The notes beneath the pieces are model-generated. The model was not told the DNA's origin, made no database searches, and saw nothing but the letters and a program-made list of their open reading frames with translations. DNA of 64,000 bases from Anaeramoeba flamelloides (Eukaryota; Metamonada; Anaeramoebidae), in contig JANTQA010000075.1 of the NCBI GenBank assembly GCA_027625915.1, positions 310,001 through 374,000 of the forward strand, given 5' to 3'. Shown here piece by piece: positions 36,840 to 48,334 of this stretch. Both the position numbers and the translations under genes were made by a program. Within the stretch, counting starts at the first letter, position 1, and each line of letters starts with the position of its first letter.

Positions 36840-38070
36840 GATTCAATTAGTTTTAAAATAATTAGAAAAACAATAAAAAAAATGATTTTGTTTAAAATTA
36901 TAAAAACTTTTTTATTAAAATATTATCAAGGTATGGGGCTTGGTATATTTCAAGGGGATCCATTATCACCTATAATATTTGCTCTTATTTCTCATTATAT
37001 TTTAAGAAAAAATACTATCATTAATAAACCTTTGTCAAATTTTTTCTGATGATTTAATTTTTATTATAAAAGGAAATATAAAGCAAATAAATGAAAAATT
37101 ATATTCAATATATGAAATTATAACTCAATTTGGATTAAAACCCAATAAAGAAAAAACAGAAATTTCTTAAGGTTTATCAAAGATTAAATATTTAGATATT
37201 TTCTTAGATAAAAATTTAACATTTAGTATATAATCTTAAAAAGGCAAATGAAACTTATAATAATTATAAAAGATTATTCAATAACAATCTACTAACAAAT
37301 AATTTAAAAATTAGACTACCTAAATCTTTTAAATTAAACCAATTAACATATGGATTAGAAATATATAATTATAAAAACTCAACGCTAAATTATTTAAATT
37401 CTTGGATTAATTCATGTATTACTGAAATATGCAAAGTAAACCGTAACACGCCAGTTCTTATATACAAAACAAAATTTAAATTCGAAAATTTGGTAATTTC
37501 AATCAATAAAAAGAAATTTAAATTCAAAAACAAATTAAAAAATTTAAATCTGCCTTATCTGGAAAAATAAATAAAATTCAATCAAAAGAATAAACAATAA
37601 AATTAATTGAAATTCATTACATTTAAAGTTTCTTCAAAAAGAAATTCATAAATATAAATACACTGAGTTGCTAAATTCTACCAGCTGGAAGGTACAAGAA
37701 TATCAAAATAATAAAAACCCAAAAATCTTTATTTGTAACTCAAAAATATTAAAGTTATCCATCAAGTTCAATATTATTCAAATAGAGATCGTTTTCTAAC
37801 TTCTTAAATAGATATTACTATGTAACCGATAAAAATTCAAATAAATTTTGTCATTTATGTTTAAAATATGAACATAAGGAAATAATAGATAATATTGATC
37901 ATTTTTTATGGGTCTTTCCTTTCAATGAAAAAAGATAGTTTAACTTTTATAACTAATTAAAACAATTAAATCTTAATGAAATAATTTTAAACTGTGACAG
38001 TTTGAGACTATTTTCATTAATCAATAATCATAAAATCTATTATTTTAAGCTCAAATTTCTGAAAGGAAAT
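36840..38070 (+). mobile_element. LINE relic, subfamily B, with reverse transcriptase motifs
   Basis: In one frame GLGIFQGDPLSPIIFALISH (from about 36938) matches the GxxQGxPLSP box of non-LTR reverse transcriptases; SDDLIFIIKG follows near 37045 and corresponds to the catalytic F/YxDD box. Then come LKPNKEKTEIS, a thumb-like stretch (TPVLIYKTKFKF near 37450) and a knuckle region FCHLCLKYEHKEIIDNIDHFLW near 37850, whose last Cys is replaced. Several stops and frame changes show it is dead. The 5' end starts inside the reverse transcriptase. Confidence 0.8.
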
Positions 38071-38778
38071 TTAAGTAATTGGGATCTAGACTGTAAATTA
38101 CACTTCTTCCTCAATAAAAATATAAAAAAAGTAGAATTCTTTCTTTTAAATTTTGTATTTTTAAAATTGAGAACTCTTTTAAACTTATTTTTCTTCGTTG
38201 AATTATTTTATCAAAGAGATCCAATGAATTATTTTCTTTGTTCTTTGAATTTTGTCAACCAAAAGAAGATCTATTTCACAATACCCTTTTTGGTCTCAGG
38301 TCACCCCTTGAGTATGGAGTAAATTCACGTAAATGACTAGACCCTTCAAAAAACAAACCCAAAAAATTTACAACATCTCAAAACTGAAAAAAAAAATATA
38401 AATCTGATTACTATATAAGAAAACTTAGTTTTAAAATTATTTTTCAAAGGGAATTATTGTTTTGAAAAGTTTGATAGACTTATTCATTTTGAAAAATTCA
38501 AAAACCAACATATTTCTTAACTATTCCTTAAAAATTTATTTTTTTCTTTTAAGAAAGAAATATTAATGTCTGTGTAGTAAGCTGACCAAAATACATTTTC
38601 AAACAGAAAAACACTAATATTTCAAATAAACTATTATAAAATATCTTCTTAATTACAGAAAAAAAACTAGAATTGTTAAAATTTTTTTAAAAATGAAAAA
38701 AAAAAATACTTAGTAAAGATAAAAAATAAAGGAAAGATTTAAAAAAATAATCAAAATAAATTTTAATTTTATTTAAAG

Positions 38779-38813
<35 letters not shown>

Positions 38814-41725
38814 TTTATGTGTTAAATTGATTGATAGTTATTTCCCTTTATTTTGAAAATCTCAAGATCACATGAACAATTTATTTAAATAAAGAGCCCT
38901 TAAAAACAGATTAACTATAAAAAAAATGCGATAGTTTACTTTACCTAATTTTTAAAGAGTGTTTAGTAGATAAAAAATAACCATAAAGGTGATGGTTTTA
39001 ACAATAAAAATGTTTTTTCAGAATTTTTTTTTTATGTGTTTGCTTTATTTATTTATTTATTTATTTTTTACTTTAGAAAATTTTGTTTTGAGTTTGATTC
39101 TGTTCAATTTATTTCGTTTCCAAACTCAAGATCAACAAATTTTATTATAAAATTTCGTTTTTATCTTTTTTATTTTTGAAAAACATTCAAAATAAATTAT
39201 AATAATTCGTAAAATATCTTTTTTGACAATTAATTTAAAAATGATATTTAAAGAAAATACAAAGTAAAAAAAAATAAAATATATTTGTCTGATATTAGTA
39301 CTTCGTATAAAATCCAAGAATATTGACAATTTTAAATGCAATGATAAAAGTAAAAAACAAATAATTAGAACTTTTCAAAATTAAAAATATTTATATCATA
39401 TATATATATATAGATATATATATAAACTATTTTTAAAAAAGTGTGACTCGCATGAAACAATAATTGAAAAACAAATTATCATTGGTATTCAAGAACATTT
39501 AGTAACTAAATCTGATTTGTAATTCACTTTTATGTGATTCTAAATATAAGTCAAATTTCATAATTAGGTGTGGCAAACTTTATTATTATTATTTTTTTCT
39601 TTTTACCTTTGTCTTTGAAAAAATACAATGATTACACTATATTTTTATTTATTAATCGATATTGACTATTGTCTCTAAAAATGTAGTAAAATACATTATA
39701 ATTCAATTAAAAAAACAATTAAACTAATTTTTTTCTGATGAAAAAGCTGCCCCTTATTTTGAAATTAAGCTTATAATAACCTGATATATTTTAAATGGAA
39801 AAAAAAAATAAAACCATAAACTCAAAAAAAGTGGGAAACAAAATTTGAAATGAGCATTAAGGATTTTTTTTTACTGAACTTTCACTGAAAAAAAGTTGAA
39901 CAACAAGATTTTTTATTAATAATTTATCCATTTTTAAAGAAATTGTATGGTCACAATTTTCATAGTGATTATTGGTCTTTTCGAAGATATTTTTTTTTTT
40001 CCACATGATCTATTTTTAAAAAAAAAGAAAAAAATAAAAAAGAAAGAGAAAAAAAAGAAATCAAAAAAAAATGAAAGAGAAAAATTTGAAAAACAAAGAA
40101 AAAGAAAAAACAAAATTCGAAAAAGAAAAAGAAAAATTTGAATTATAAGTAAAAATGATTCTGATCCAAAAATTTAAAAATATTTTTTTGAAAAGAATAC
40201 TTGAATAAACCCTCAAAATAACTTTCATTAACATTATAAATTGAGTCAAAATTTATGAAATCTAGTATATATTTATTTTCAAGTTTTTAAAAAATAATTA
40301 TAAACAGAAAAAATACAAAGACTGATTTATTTTGTTTCCTTTTAATAAATCTAGTTTTAACACTATATATTTCCAATATGTGGGAATAATTATCCGGTAA
40401 AAAAATCAATTGGTTAATTATTTAATTTTTTTAAAATAATCACATTTTGACCAATCTACATGATGTGGCATATTTAAGAAAAGATTATGTGCAACTTTGA
40501 AACCTTTATATTGATGATTTAACCTTTAAATTTTTCTTGAAATAGAGATTGTTTCAAAAATTCTAAGGAGTATTTTTAGTATTATAAAAGGATCATTTTT
40601 AATTGATGAGATTAACAAATATCACAAATTGATTTATGTTATTTTTTTGAGACATTTGAACCATTAGCAATTTATTTAGATGTATCCGAAATAACAACAT
40701 ACCTTAATTTTAGACTCCCTCTTGTTTGAGGCTAACCCCTTAACCCAAAAAAAAAAAAAAAAAAAAAAAAAAAAGATAGGTTTAATTCAATTAATATGTT
40801 AATGGCCTTTTACCAAAGTTGAGTTCTTCATTATAATCAATAAACATTAACCTCGAGAATTTATCTTTATTTATATTGGTGTTTAAAAAAGGTATTTATT
40901 TGGAAATGGGACAAAATATTTATCTTTGATCTAACTAAATGTTTTTTTCGTAAAAGATTAATAATAAATTTAAATTGGTGATCTGTAAATATTGAAGTGT
41001 ACTTTTTTATTATTCGTACTGATTTCAGATTCTCAGTAAAAGTAATATTGAAGAATTCTATCAGACTTAGTAGAAAAAAGAATTTTAATATTAATTTGAA
41101 AGGTCAGAATTTGAAAATTTAAATATAATTTCAATATTTCGGAGAAACAGTTCAGATATTTAAAAATACATTCCTTTCTCAAAACTATATCCTCAACAAA
41201 TAAAATTCGTCCTCTATAATATTTTCATTTTTCATAACAAACGACAATTATTTATTCCCAATGAAAAAACTGTTTTTACGAAAAATTCTTAAACTTTTTG
41301 ATACTATTTCAAGAGGTTTGTCGTTATTGAAAACTAAAATGAAACTAAAATGTTTTGCAAATAATGGGTTTGTTATCCTTTTTTTTTCTTCTCATTTCTC
41401 AAAACGAAAATAACAAATAGATTTATTTGAGAAAAAACAAGAAACTTACAACACAAAATGAAAAAATTATTCTCAATTCGACTCAAAATTTGCCCGTCCT
41501 GTAACCACAGAGAAAGAATTCTCGTAATTTAGTTGATACTCTAAAAAATTTTAGATTTTAGATCATTGTTCTTTTATTACAATTATAAGTGTCTTTATCT
41601 TTTTTCAAATAGTGAACTTTGAACAGGTTTATCAGTTGTCTTCTGAATGAAAATAAAAAGTTCTTCATTTTTTTTCATTAACTTTCTACATCTTTTTTCC
41701 TTCTTATTTAAACATTTCTCGGTCA

Positions 41726-44700
41726 ATGAGTTTTGAAAAAAAAAAGTTACGCCAATCCCTTTTACTCAAGGATTTAAAAAATTTTCTCTCTGATGAAAAT
41801 AATCATCATAAACAATACAAGTCCTTGCTCAAAATTAAAAACACTGCAATTTTGGATTTAAAAGGGTGGAAAAATGATGAAAAGGGTGTTGTTAGTGAAT
41901 CCTTGTAAAATTTTTTATTTTTTTTCTTTTGACATCCACAACTTTCAATCCACAATAACCCTCAAATTTTTTCTTTTTAAAATTCAAAATAAACAAACTT
42001 TTAAGAAATACGTTTTATCAAGGAAACCTAAAAATATCCGAGGCAGAAAAAGAGCTTGTTCAAAGTTATGAACAATTTATTGTCTCACTTCATAAAATCA
42101 TTGAAAAATACAAAGAAGGTGAAGTCATTCAAAAAAAATATATCAAGGCTGCTAAGAACAAACAAAGTGCATTAAATAAAAAAAATAAGGCAGACAATGC
42201 TCTTAAAAAGAATAAGAACAAAAACAAGGAATCAAAACTCGTATTGGAGCAAAGTAACGCAAAAGAAAATTGGGAGTCACTAAAGATTGTTGCAGAAAAG
42301 CTCAAGAAAGATAATGACGCGTCTTGGGAAGAGTTCGAAAAATTTAAGCTTGAAACCTTACAAAATTCTCTCACTCAACTTACACAAGCACAACTTAAAT
42401 ACCACTCCTTGTCAGTTGAGCAATTCCAAGAGCAATTAAAGGAATATAAAAAAATGTCGGACAAATCAAAAGGATCTGAAAAAAATTCTGATCAAAAGAA
42501 AAAGAAAAAAAAGAAAAAGGTAGAAACTTCGCCATCAGAAGGTAATTATTCAAATTTAAAGACTCCTTTTTTTTTAATTTAGAAATACTTCTTTATCAGC
42601 TTGATAAAGGAAAAATTTAATTTCTGTTGTTTGTGTGATAATTATTTTTGATTAGTTTTTGCTAATTGAACTTGTGTGTTGTAAAAAAGCCATTACTTTT
42701 TATTGTTAAAATTCAAAAAATTGGATTTTAGCAATCGGATAAAGCCATTATTGTGAAAAATAATTTTTTGAAATGGAAAAAAAAATTAATGTAATTTTTC
42801 TGAGTTCTCAAATACCAATCAAAATCTATTCAACCTGAGAAGCGCGATCGATCTCAAAAATCAACAAATCAAAAAAGAGGGCATTTTTAGAAAAAAGCTC
42901 CCATAAGATTGACACTCAATTTCCAATTAGAATAGTGAGAAATTATTATTTTGAAAACAACTATGTCAGTTTTCAAAGTGTCAGCTCTTTGGCGCTTTTT
43001 TAGATCTTGAGGTTTTTTTTTTTTTTCATTGTTTTCATTTCTTAATTGAGTTATTTTTATCAAAAGGATGTTACAAAATCCTTTCTCTTTCAAATTTTAA
43101 GAGGTTACAAAATAACCACAAATTAGATTAAATCGGATTAAATTGAGATGTTTACCTAAAGAAGACAATTTGTTTTAAATTGAAGAAATTTAGCACTCTG
43201 GAAATTTAAAACAAAGAAACAAGTAATTTTTTTTTATTTTAAATTTTTTTGAATTGAGATTTTTTTTGCCAATTACTAAAATTTATATTACCCTGTTTAT
43301 TTCAATATTAAACATATTTTGAGATCAGGAATCCTTATTTAGAAATTTATCAAAAAAAAATAATAGAGACTAGTCCCTTAATTATAAAATATGAAACTAG
43401 TAATTTTTTTTTTTATAATTTGAATTTTATCATTTGAGAATTCTTTGAAACTTTTTTATTAAATTTGATTTTTTTGAAATGTGAATTCTTCTCAAACATT
43501 TTTTGGTTATTTGAATTTTTTTTCAATAAGGTGCTCTTAAATTTTTTTTTTTGAATTTGTTTTTTTGAAATTGAGATATATTTGAAACTTTATTTTTTAT
43601 TTTTTTGGATTTTTTTAAACAAGTTCAAAAATTTTTTTTGTTTTTTTTAAATTTGTCTTTAACTTTTTTCAAGTTCAAATAATAAATTTATCACCGCAAT
43701 TCTTGTATCCAATTTTTTTAAAAAAAAACAAATTGAGAATCTGATACTCTATTCCAAGAATGTTCTATCTCTTTATAAACAAGTTTTAGGAAAAATCTTC
43801 CTCGGTATTATTAAATGAGATTGGTCTATAATTGAAAGGAATTCCTTCATCCCGATTTTTAAAATAAAACGTTTCTTTAATTAATAAAATTGATTATTTA
43901 TTCATTTGGATCATCAATTCAATGTAAAAATATTCTTTCAACATTTGTTAAAAAAAAGAATAGAAGTTTTGATGATTCCTATGCTTAAGTCAAGATAAAG
44001 ATACAAAAACCACGATATTTTAGAAAATCGCAATATGCAATATTATCGCGATAATATGACAAATCATGATAATTATTTAAAAATCGTGATAAATGCCAAA
44101 ATATCGCAATTAAAAAGTAATCGCTATATAACAGTTGATGGCTTTTTGGGGTTAATTCTGCAATATTTTTACAATGAAATTTTTTTTGATCAAAAAACAG
44201 ATTATGTGAATTAAAAGTTATACTTTGAAAAAACAACAAAAAAAGATACTTGATTTAATCAAGGACTTGATCAAAGAGTTTTATAGTATATTCTTTTAAT
44301 TTTGTTGTCAAACCTATCGATCCTTTTAGATCAACAACAATAATAACTAAAGAGAAATAAATGATTTTCTCAGTCAATGGTGGTGTTGTAAATGGCATTG
44401 AATAAAAGAGTTTCTAAAATAACCAACACTTCACTCGTTCTTTAAAGAATATGTTTTTGGGTGTAAATATTTTCAATATTCTATGAAAGCTGAAATGAGT
44501 TGGATAACTTTTCAAAAGCTTTCTCAACAACAATAGCCACATTATCACCAATTATTAAGATTTTTTGTACAATTGTTGTCTTCTTCTTCTTCTTCTTCTT
44601 ATTCTTCTTTGAGCATCTTTGTATTGGTCAGAAAGCACAATTAGAGAGCTTAGAGGTTTTTGTTTGATCGATCACCAAGAAGAAGGAAAATTACTCTTTA

Positions 44701-47308
44701 TTCTTTTTGGATATTTAAAACTGTGAAGGAAAAAATCCATTTTAAAAAAACACATCTATTCTATATTCAAGTATATTGTTGAAATGGGTTATTATTAGTT
44801 TGATCATAAAATTCGTCTGAGATTTTATATTTTACAAAACAAAAAAAATGAATTGAAAAACAATTTAATTTCCTACAAACAGTCACATTCCTTTTATAAA
44901 ATTTTTCTGCCTTTCAAAACAATTCACAACACTTTCAAACACTTTCAAACTGCTTCTAATATTTTTAAAGGGGAAAGTGTTGTAAAAGTCTTAGGGCGTT
45001 GTAAAAGTCAAGAGATATTTTTAAAGTTGATTTCAAAAAAATAATTTTTCATTTTTTTGCGATAATTATTTTATATCGCGATAAAGTGGAATATCGAGAT
45101 TTTATGATTTTTCTCAATAAAGTAAGACTAATCGCGATTTTTAATACTATCTTCAATTAAATGTTAATATCATGATAATATATTTTATCATCAAAACCTC
45201 TGATATATTCTTTTTCATCCTTTTTCCAGGGTCAAATTTGTAGAGTTGCCTTTTCTCAAAATCTTTAGCTGATTTATTTTTTTGATATTTTATTAAACCA
45301 AAAAAATATTTTCGAAAGAAAAAATATCTGTCTTTATTGTTTTGATTTAGAAAAAATCACTTTTTTATGTTACGAGTTTGGCCTGGAAGAACAAAAAATA
45401 TGATATTGTTCGAATTGATATACGATGATATTAATCGTCGTTCTTCGAACTCCTCAATATCACCTTAGCACTAGAACAATATCATATTTTGAGTCTGGAG
45501 GGGATCCAAAACGAGGAATTATAACCGGTTATTTTTGAACAAATGAAATAATATGAGGTGCTATTTATTTTTGGAACTCGGGATCTAACTTAGAAAAACA
45601 AAAACTAACAAAAACAAGCAAATTTAAGCCAAAACAACTAATTTGTTATTTTTCAATGGTACTTTAAAGAAGTTGTTCTTTAAAGGATCTTTTGTATCAC
45701 AATGGAGTCATTGTAAACATTCAAGTTAAATTTTACATTTTCATCTATTTGAGAATAAAATTTGGTTTAAAATCCCACACAGACAAAATAGATCGTAACA
45801 ACTTTTCAATGAGTCTCTATCTCCCCTTTTATTTCACGCTTGTTAAAAACATCTGAATCCGATCAAACATAAAAACTCACATCTACTATGTGTTTTTAAC
45901 AGCAACTGATTTTGAAATATTCCTCTCAAAAATTTTCTTGACTTGGTGTAGTAAAAAAAAATGTTTTTTTTTTAATTTTTTTCAAATTTGTAAATGCGTT
46001 TTTTCTCATCTTTCAAAATCTTCTATTAATGGTCTCTTTTCTCTTTTAACTTTGAAAAAAAGAGACCAAGTGTTTTTAATTTTTTTAAAAAATGATATTG
46101 ATTTCTTTCTCAACCAAAACCAAAAACGCTGATTTGGTTTTCAGCATTTTTTTTATACAAATTAAAGGAATTCATTCAATTTGCAAACAGTAAGGGAAAA
46201 TTGATTTACTTTTTTCTTTGTCGTCAAATTCAAAAAATAATTGGGTTTCTTGTACCAAATTAATTTTCCAATGTCATAAATCCTTGAACGTGGATATCTT
46301 TTGGGATTTATAAGATTAAAAATGTAGCAAAAAAAATAGTTAAATTCTTCTAAAATAACTTTAAATCGCATTTTTAAAGTCAAATTTATTTTTAAAATAC
46401 TTCTTGTTTTACTTTGTTATAATTAGAAACAAGAAGATCAGAAAAGTTTCAAACTTTACCCAATTACTAAAGGATTTCCCAAAATCTTTTCACAGTTACT
46501 AAAATGTTATCTTAAACTTTTAAGTGGAACTAATCTCTTTCTTATCCATAGTTGTTGAGAATTATATACTTGTAATTTTTACAAATAAAAAGTTTGAGTT
46601 ATATATATATATAAACTCGATTTCACTCAAAGGGGCCCAGCCAAAAATGAAAAAGTCACTTTATTTTTAAGAATCAACCAAACTTAGATTGTTTAGAAAT
46701 ACGATAAATAATAAAATTCATATAAGAGTCCATAATTATAAAAGAAACCCCTGAACAAACTATAAATTTCAAAAAAAAAAAAAATGTTAAAAAATTTTTT
46801 GGGTTCCTTTTCATTGGAACATCTCGTGCGAAATTCTCAATTTCTTTTGGAAATTAAAAATTTTGACAATATTATTTTTTAATTTGGAATAGATTATTTT
46901 TCAAAAGAAAATTCATGATCTCAATTTCCTTAATGTTAATTTGGAGTTTCAAAGGACTTTTTTTTCAAATTTACTTTCTTAAAGAATAAAAAAAAAAAAA
47001 AAATTTATTAAAAAGCAACAAAAAAATAATAAATATTTTGATTTTTTTCTTCTTATTGTTTAATTATTAATTTATTTTATTTGTGAATAGATGAAAACCC
47101 GGTAATAATAACAAAAGAAATGGAAAACATTAAAAATATTGAAGAGAGTGAGGATAGTGAAGAAAGCGAAGAAGGGGAAGAGGAAGAAGAAAAAACTGAT
47201 AAAGAAAAAATTCAAAAGAAAAAAAAAAAGCAAGAAGAAAAAGAAACTGAAAAGAAAATTGAAAAGAAAAGTTCATCTTCAGAATCTAGTGATCAAGAAA
47301 AAAAATGA
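41726..47308 (+). CDS. BAR-like coiled-coil protein with Lys/Glu-rich tail, three exons
   Basis: BAR proteins dimerise and bind or bend membranes. Proposed exons: 41726-41894, 42023-42541, 47091-47308, giving 301 residues. Exons 1-2 encode a long amphipathic helical region (LLLKDLKNFLSDENNHHKQYKSL..., SYEQFIVSLHKIIEKYKEGE, DASWEEFEKFKLETLQNSLT, LKYHSLSVEQFQEQLKEYKK) laid out like the BAR fold of arfaptin/FAM92-type proteins; this family call is by pattern only. A Lys run and exon 3 add an unstructured acidic/basic tail. The exon 2-3 join (G|gtaatt ... gaatag) keeps frame and is convincing. The exon 1-2 join (A|gtgaat ... tcaag, 128-nt intron) is the best phase match, but a gtaaaa donor 10 nt later is an alternative that breaks frame. 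After the stop at 47308 another frame continues NDPPSTSLTETIDLDD to 47354, reached if the run of eight A before it were seven. Confidence 0.7.
42755..43165 (+). repeat. Dispersed repeat R4, copy 2
   Basis: See the copy at 35815-36240; same orientation, with scattered substitutions. Confidence 0.7.
43963..45200. mobile_element. TIR element with iterated ATCGCGAT motifs near both ends
   Basis: Left end GAAGTTTTGATGAT (43963) and right end ATCATCAAAACCTC (to 45200) are inverted copies. Within about 150 bp of each end lie TATCGCGATAA (44044, 45075), ATCGCGATT (45131) and variants such as ATCGCAAT and ATCGTGAT. Such repeated subterminal motifs are the pattern of transposase-binding sites in hAT- or Mutator-type elements. 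A TTC microsatellite lies near 44577-44600. No transposase is seen. Confidence 0.65.
45396..45489. repeat. Nested hairpin
   Basis: AAATATGATATTGTTC at 45396-45411 pairs with GAACAATATCATATTT at 45474-45489. Inside, GTTCGAA (45408-45414) pairs with TTCGAAC (45444-45450) and ACGAT with ATCGT, an alternative fold. Local GC is higher than around it. Could be a small MITE or a structured RNA segment of the intron. Confidence 0.7.
46610..46970 (+). repeat. Dispersed repeat R3, copy 2
   Basis: Relative of 26905-27230, preceded by a short (TA)n tract and starting ATAAACTCGATTTCACTCAAAG. It contains GGGGCCC, unusual in this AT-rich DNA. Confidence 0.5.
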
Positions 47309-48334
47309 TCCTCCTTCTACTAGTTTAACTGAAACTATTGATCTTGATGATTAAATAGTATTGAAGAGAAATGATCAACAATTATCCTTCAATACAAAAA
47401 AAAAAAAAAAAAAAACACAATTTCAATTTTAATATTCAAATATTTTATATACAATCATTTTTAATGGTTTTTATGTCATTCACATTAAATTATAATATAA
47501 TGTTCTATATTTATTTCTTTGTGATTTAATTTAAATCATTATGATAAAAAATAATAATAATAATTGGTGATTAAAGAAAATTGGAAAATAGTTGAAAAAC
47601 TTTAATTCTGATTCTCTTTTTGCATTTTAAAGTACGTATAAGATTCTATGTCGGAAACTTACGAATGTCAAAAAATGTAGAAATGAATTTGCCTGGTATT
47701 TGGGTAAGTAGAAAGTGTAAAAATGTGTGTTTAAGTGGGTTAAGGTGATGAGAATGGGGTATTAGAGTAAAAAACCATAAATTAAGAAAGAAAAAAAACC
47801 CTACATTTTGAAGTTCTCAAACTCCATTCGTATTTTTTCAGGAGTTACATTTTTCCACTTCCTAACAGCAAAAAAAAAATTGGTTTTTGACAATTTTTTT
47901 TTAATATAATTATTATAGATGACTTGAACACTTTTTGACATTTGACAGCTTTCGAATAGAATACTACTGAACTTTTACAATTATTTTTAATATTTTTTAA
48001 AAAAAAAAATTCAAATTATTGTGAAACAACTAAGAATTGTGTGGTATTGGGTTAGAATAAAATATTTTAAATTTTATTTTTAATGAAATACTTTAATTTT
48101 TCATTTTAGTAAATAAAATAACCTCTTTAAAAACAGGTGAGACACTTAGATTTGTAATCATATTTTTATTAATATTTTCTTATTTAATGAGAAAGTAGAT
48201 TTAATCAAAAGAAAGGTTTATAATATTACCAGAAATTTCTGAAAAAAAAAACGAAAAATTCGTAAAGTGAAATATTTTTGTGATTTTTTATCATTAATAT
48301 TTTTTAATAATATTTTCATTCTTGGAGAATTCTA
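47309..48334. other. Intergenic DNA after the BAR-like gene, with a possible orphan exon
   Basis: Poly-A near 47396-47414 and AT-rich DNA. From about 47630 to 47870 GC is higher and an exon-like piece is present (separate entry). Nothing else recognised. Confidence 0.5.
47668..47712 (+). pseudogene. Possible orphan first exon (MSKNVEMNLPGIW)
   Basis: ATG at 47668 opens 15 codons including MNLPGIW and stops at a perfect gtaagt donor. A good acceptor (attttttcag) lies near 47842, but the joined frame meets a stop after seven more codons. It may be the stub of a gene cut off by the fold-back element downstream, or chance. I recognise no family. Confidence 0.25.

Larger units (their letters stand above)
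35356..41725. other. Intergenic DNA with LINE relics and dispersed repeats
   Basis: Contains repeat R4 (35815-36240), two LINE relics (36286-36818, 36840-38070), (TA)n tracts at about 38786-38812 and 39400-39424, a Lys-codon-like purine run at about 40018-40137, and poly-A at 40746-40774. From about 38330 to 41725 I see no gene. Confidence 0.55.
42542..47090 (+). other. Intron 2 of the BAR-like gene, 4.5 kb, repeat-filled
   Basis: Donor gtaatt, acceptor gaatag. Holds repeat R4 (42755-43165), a TIR element with ATCGCGAT motifs (43963-45200), a nested hairpin (45396-45489) and repeat R3 (46610-46970). A minus frame at 46162-46383 (73 residues, with RYPRSRIYDIGKLIWYKKP) looks protein-like but I cannot assign it. 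Confidence 0.75.

Noticed and set aside
38002-38322. 106-residue frame as an independent gene
   Set aside because: Its first part (LRLFSLINNHKIYY) is the 3' end of the subfamily B LINE, matching the relic at 57530-57905.
46162-46383. 73-residue minus frame as a gene nested in the BAR-like intron
   Set aside because: Residue mix looks protein-like but there is no family match, no second copy and no splice support.
47139-47354. 71-residue Lys-rich frame as a separate gene
   Set aside because: It overlaps exon 3 of the BAR-like gene in another frame; only its last residues look meaningful and they are discussed with that gene.
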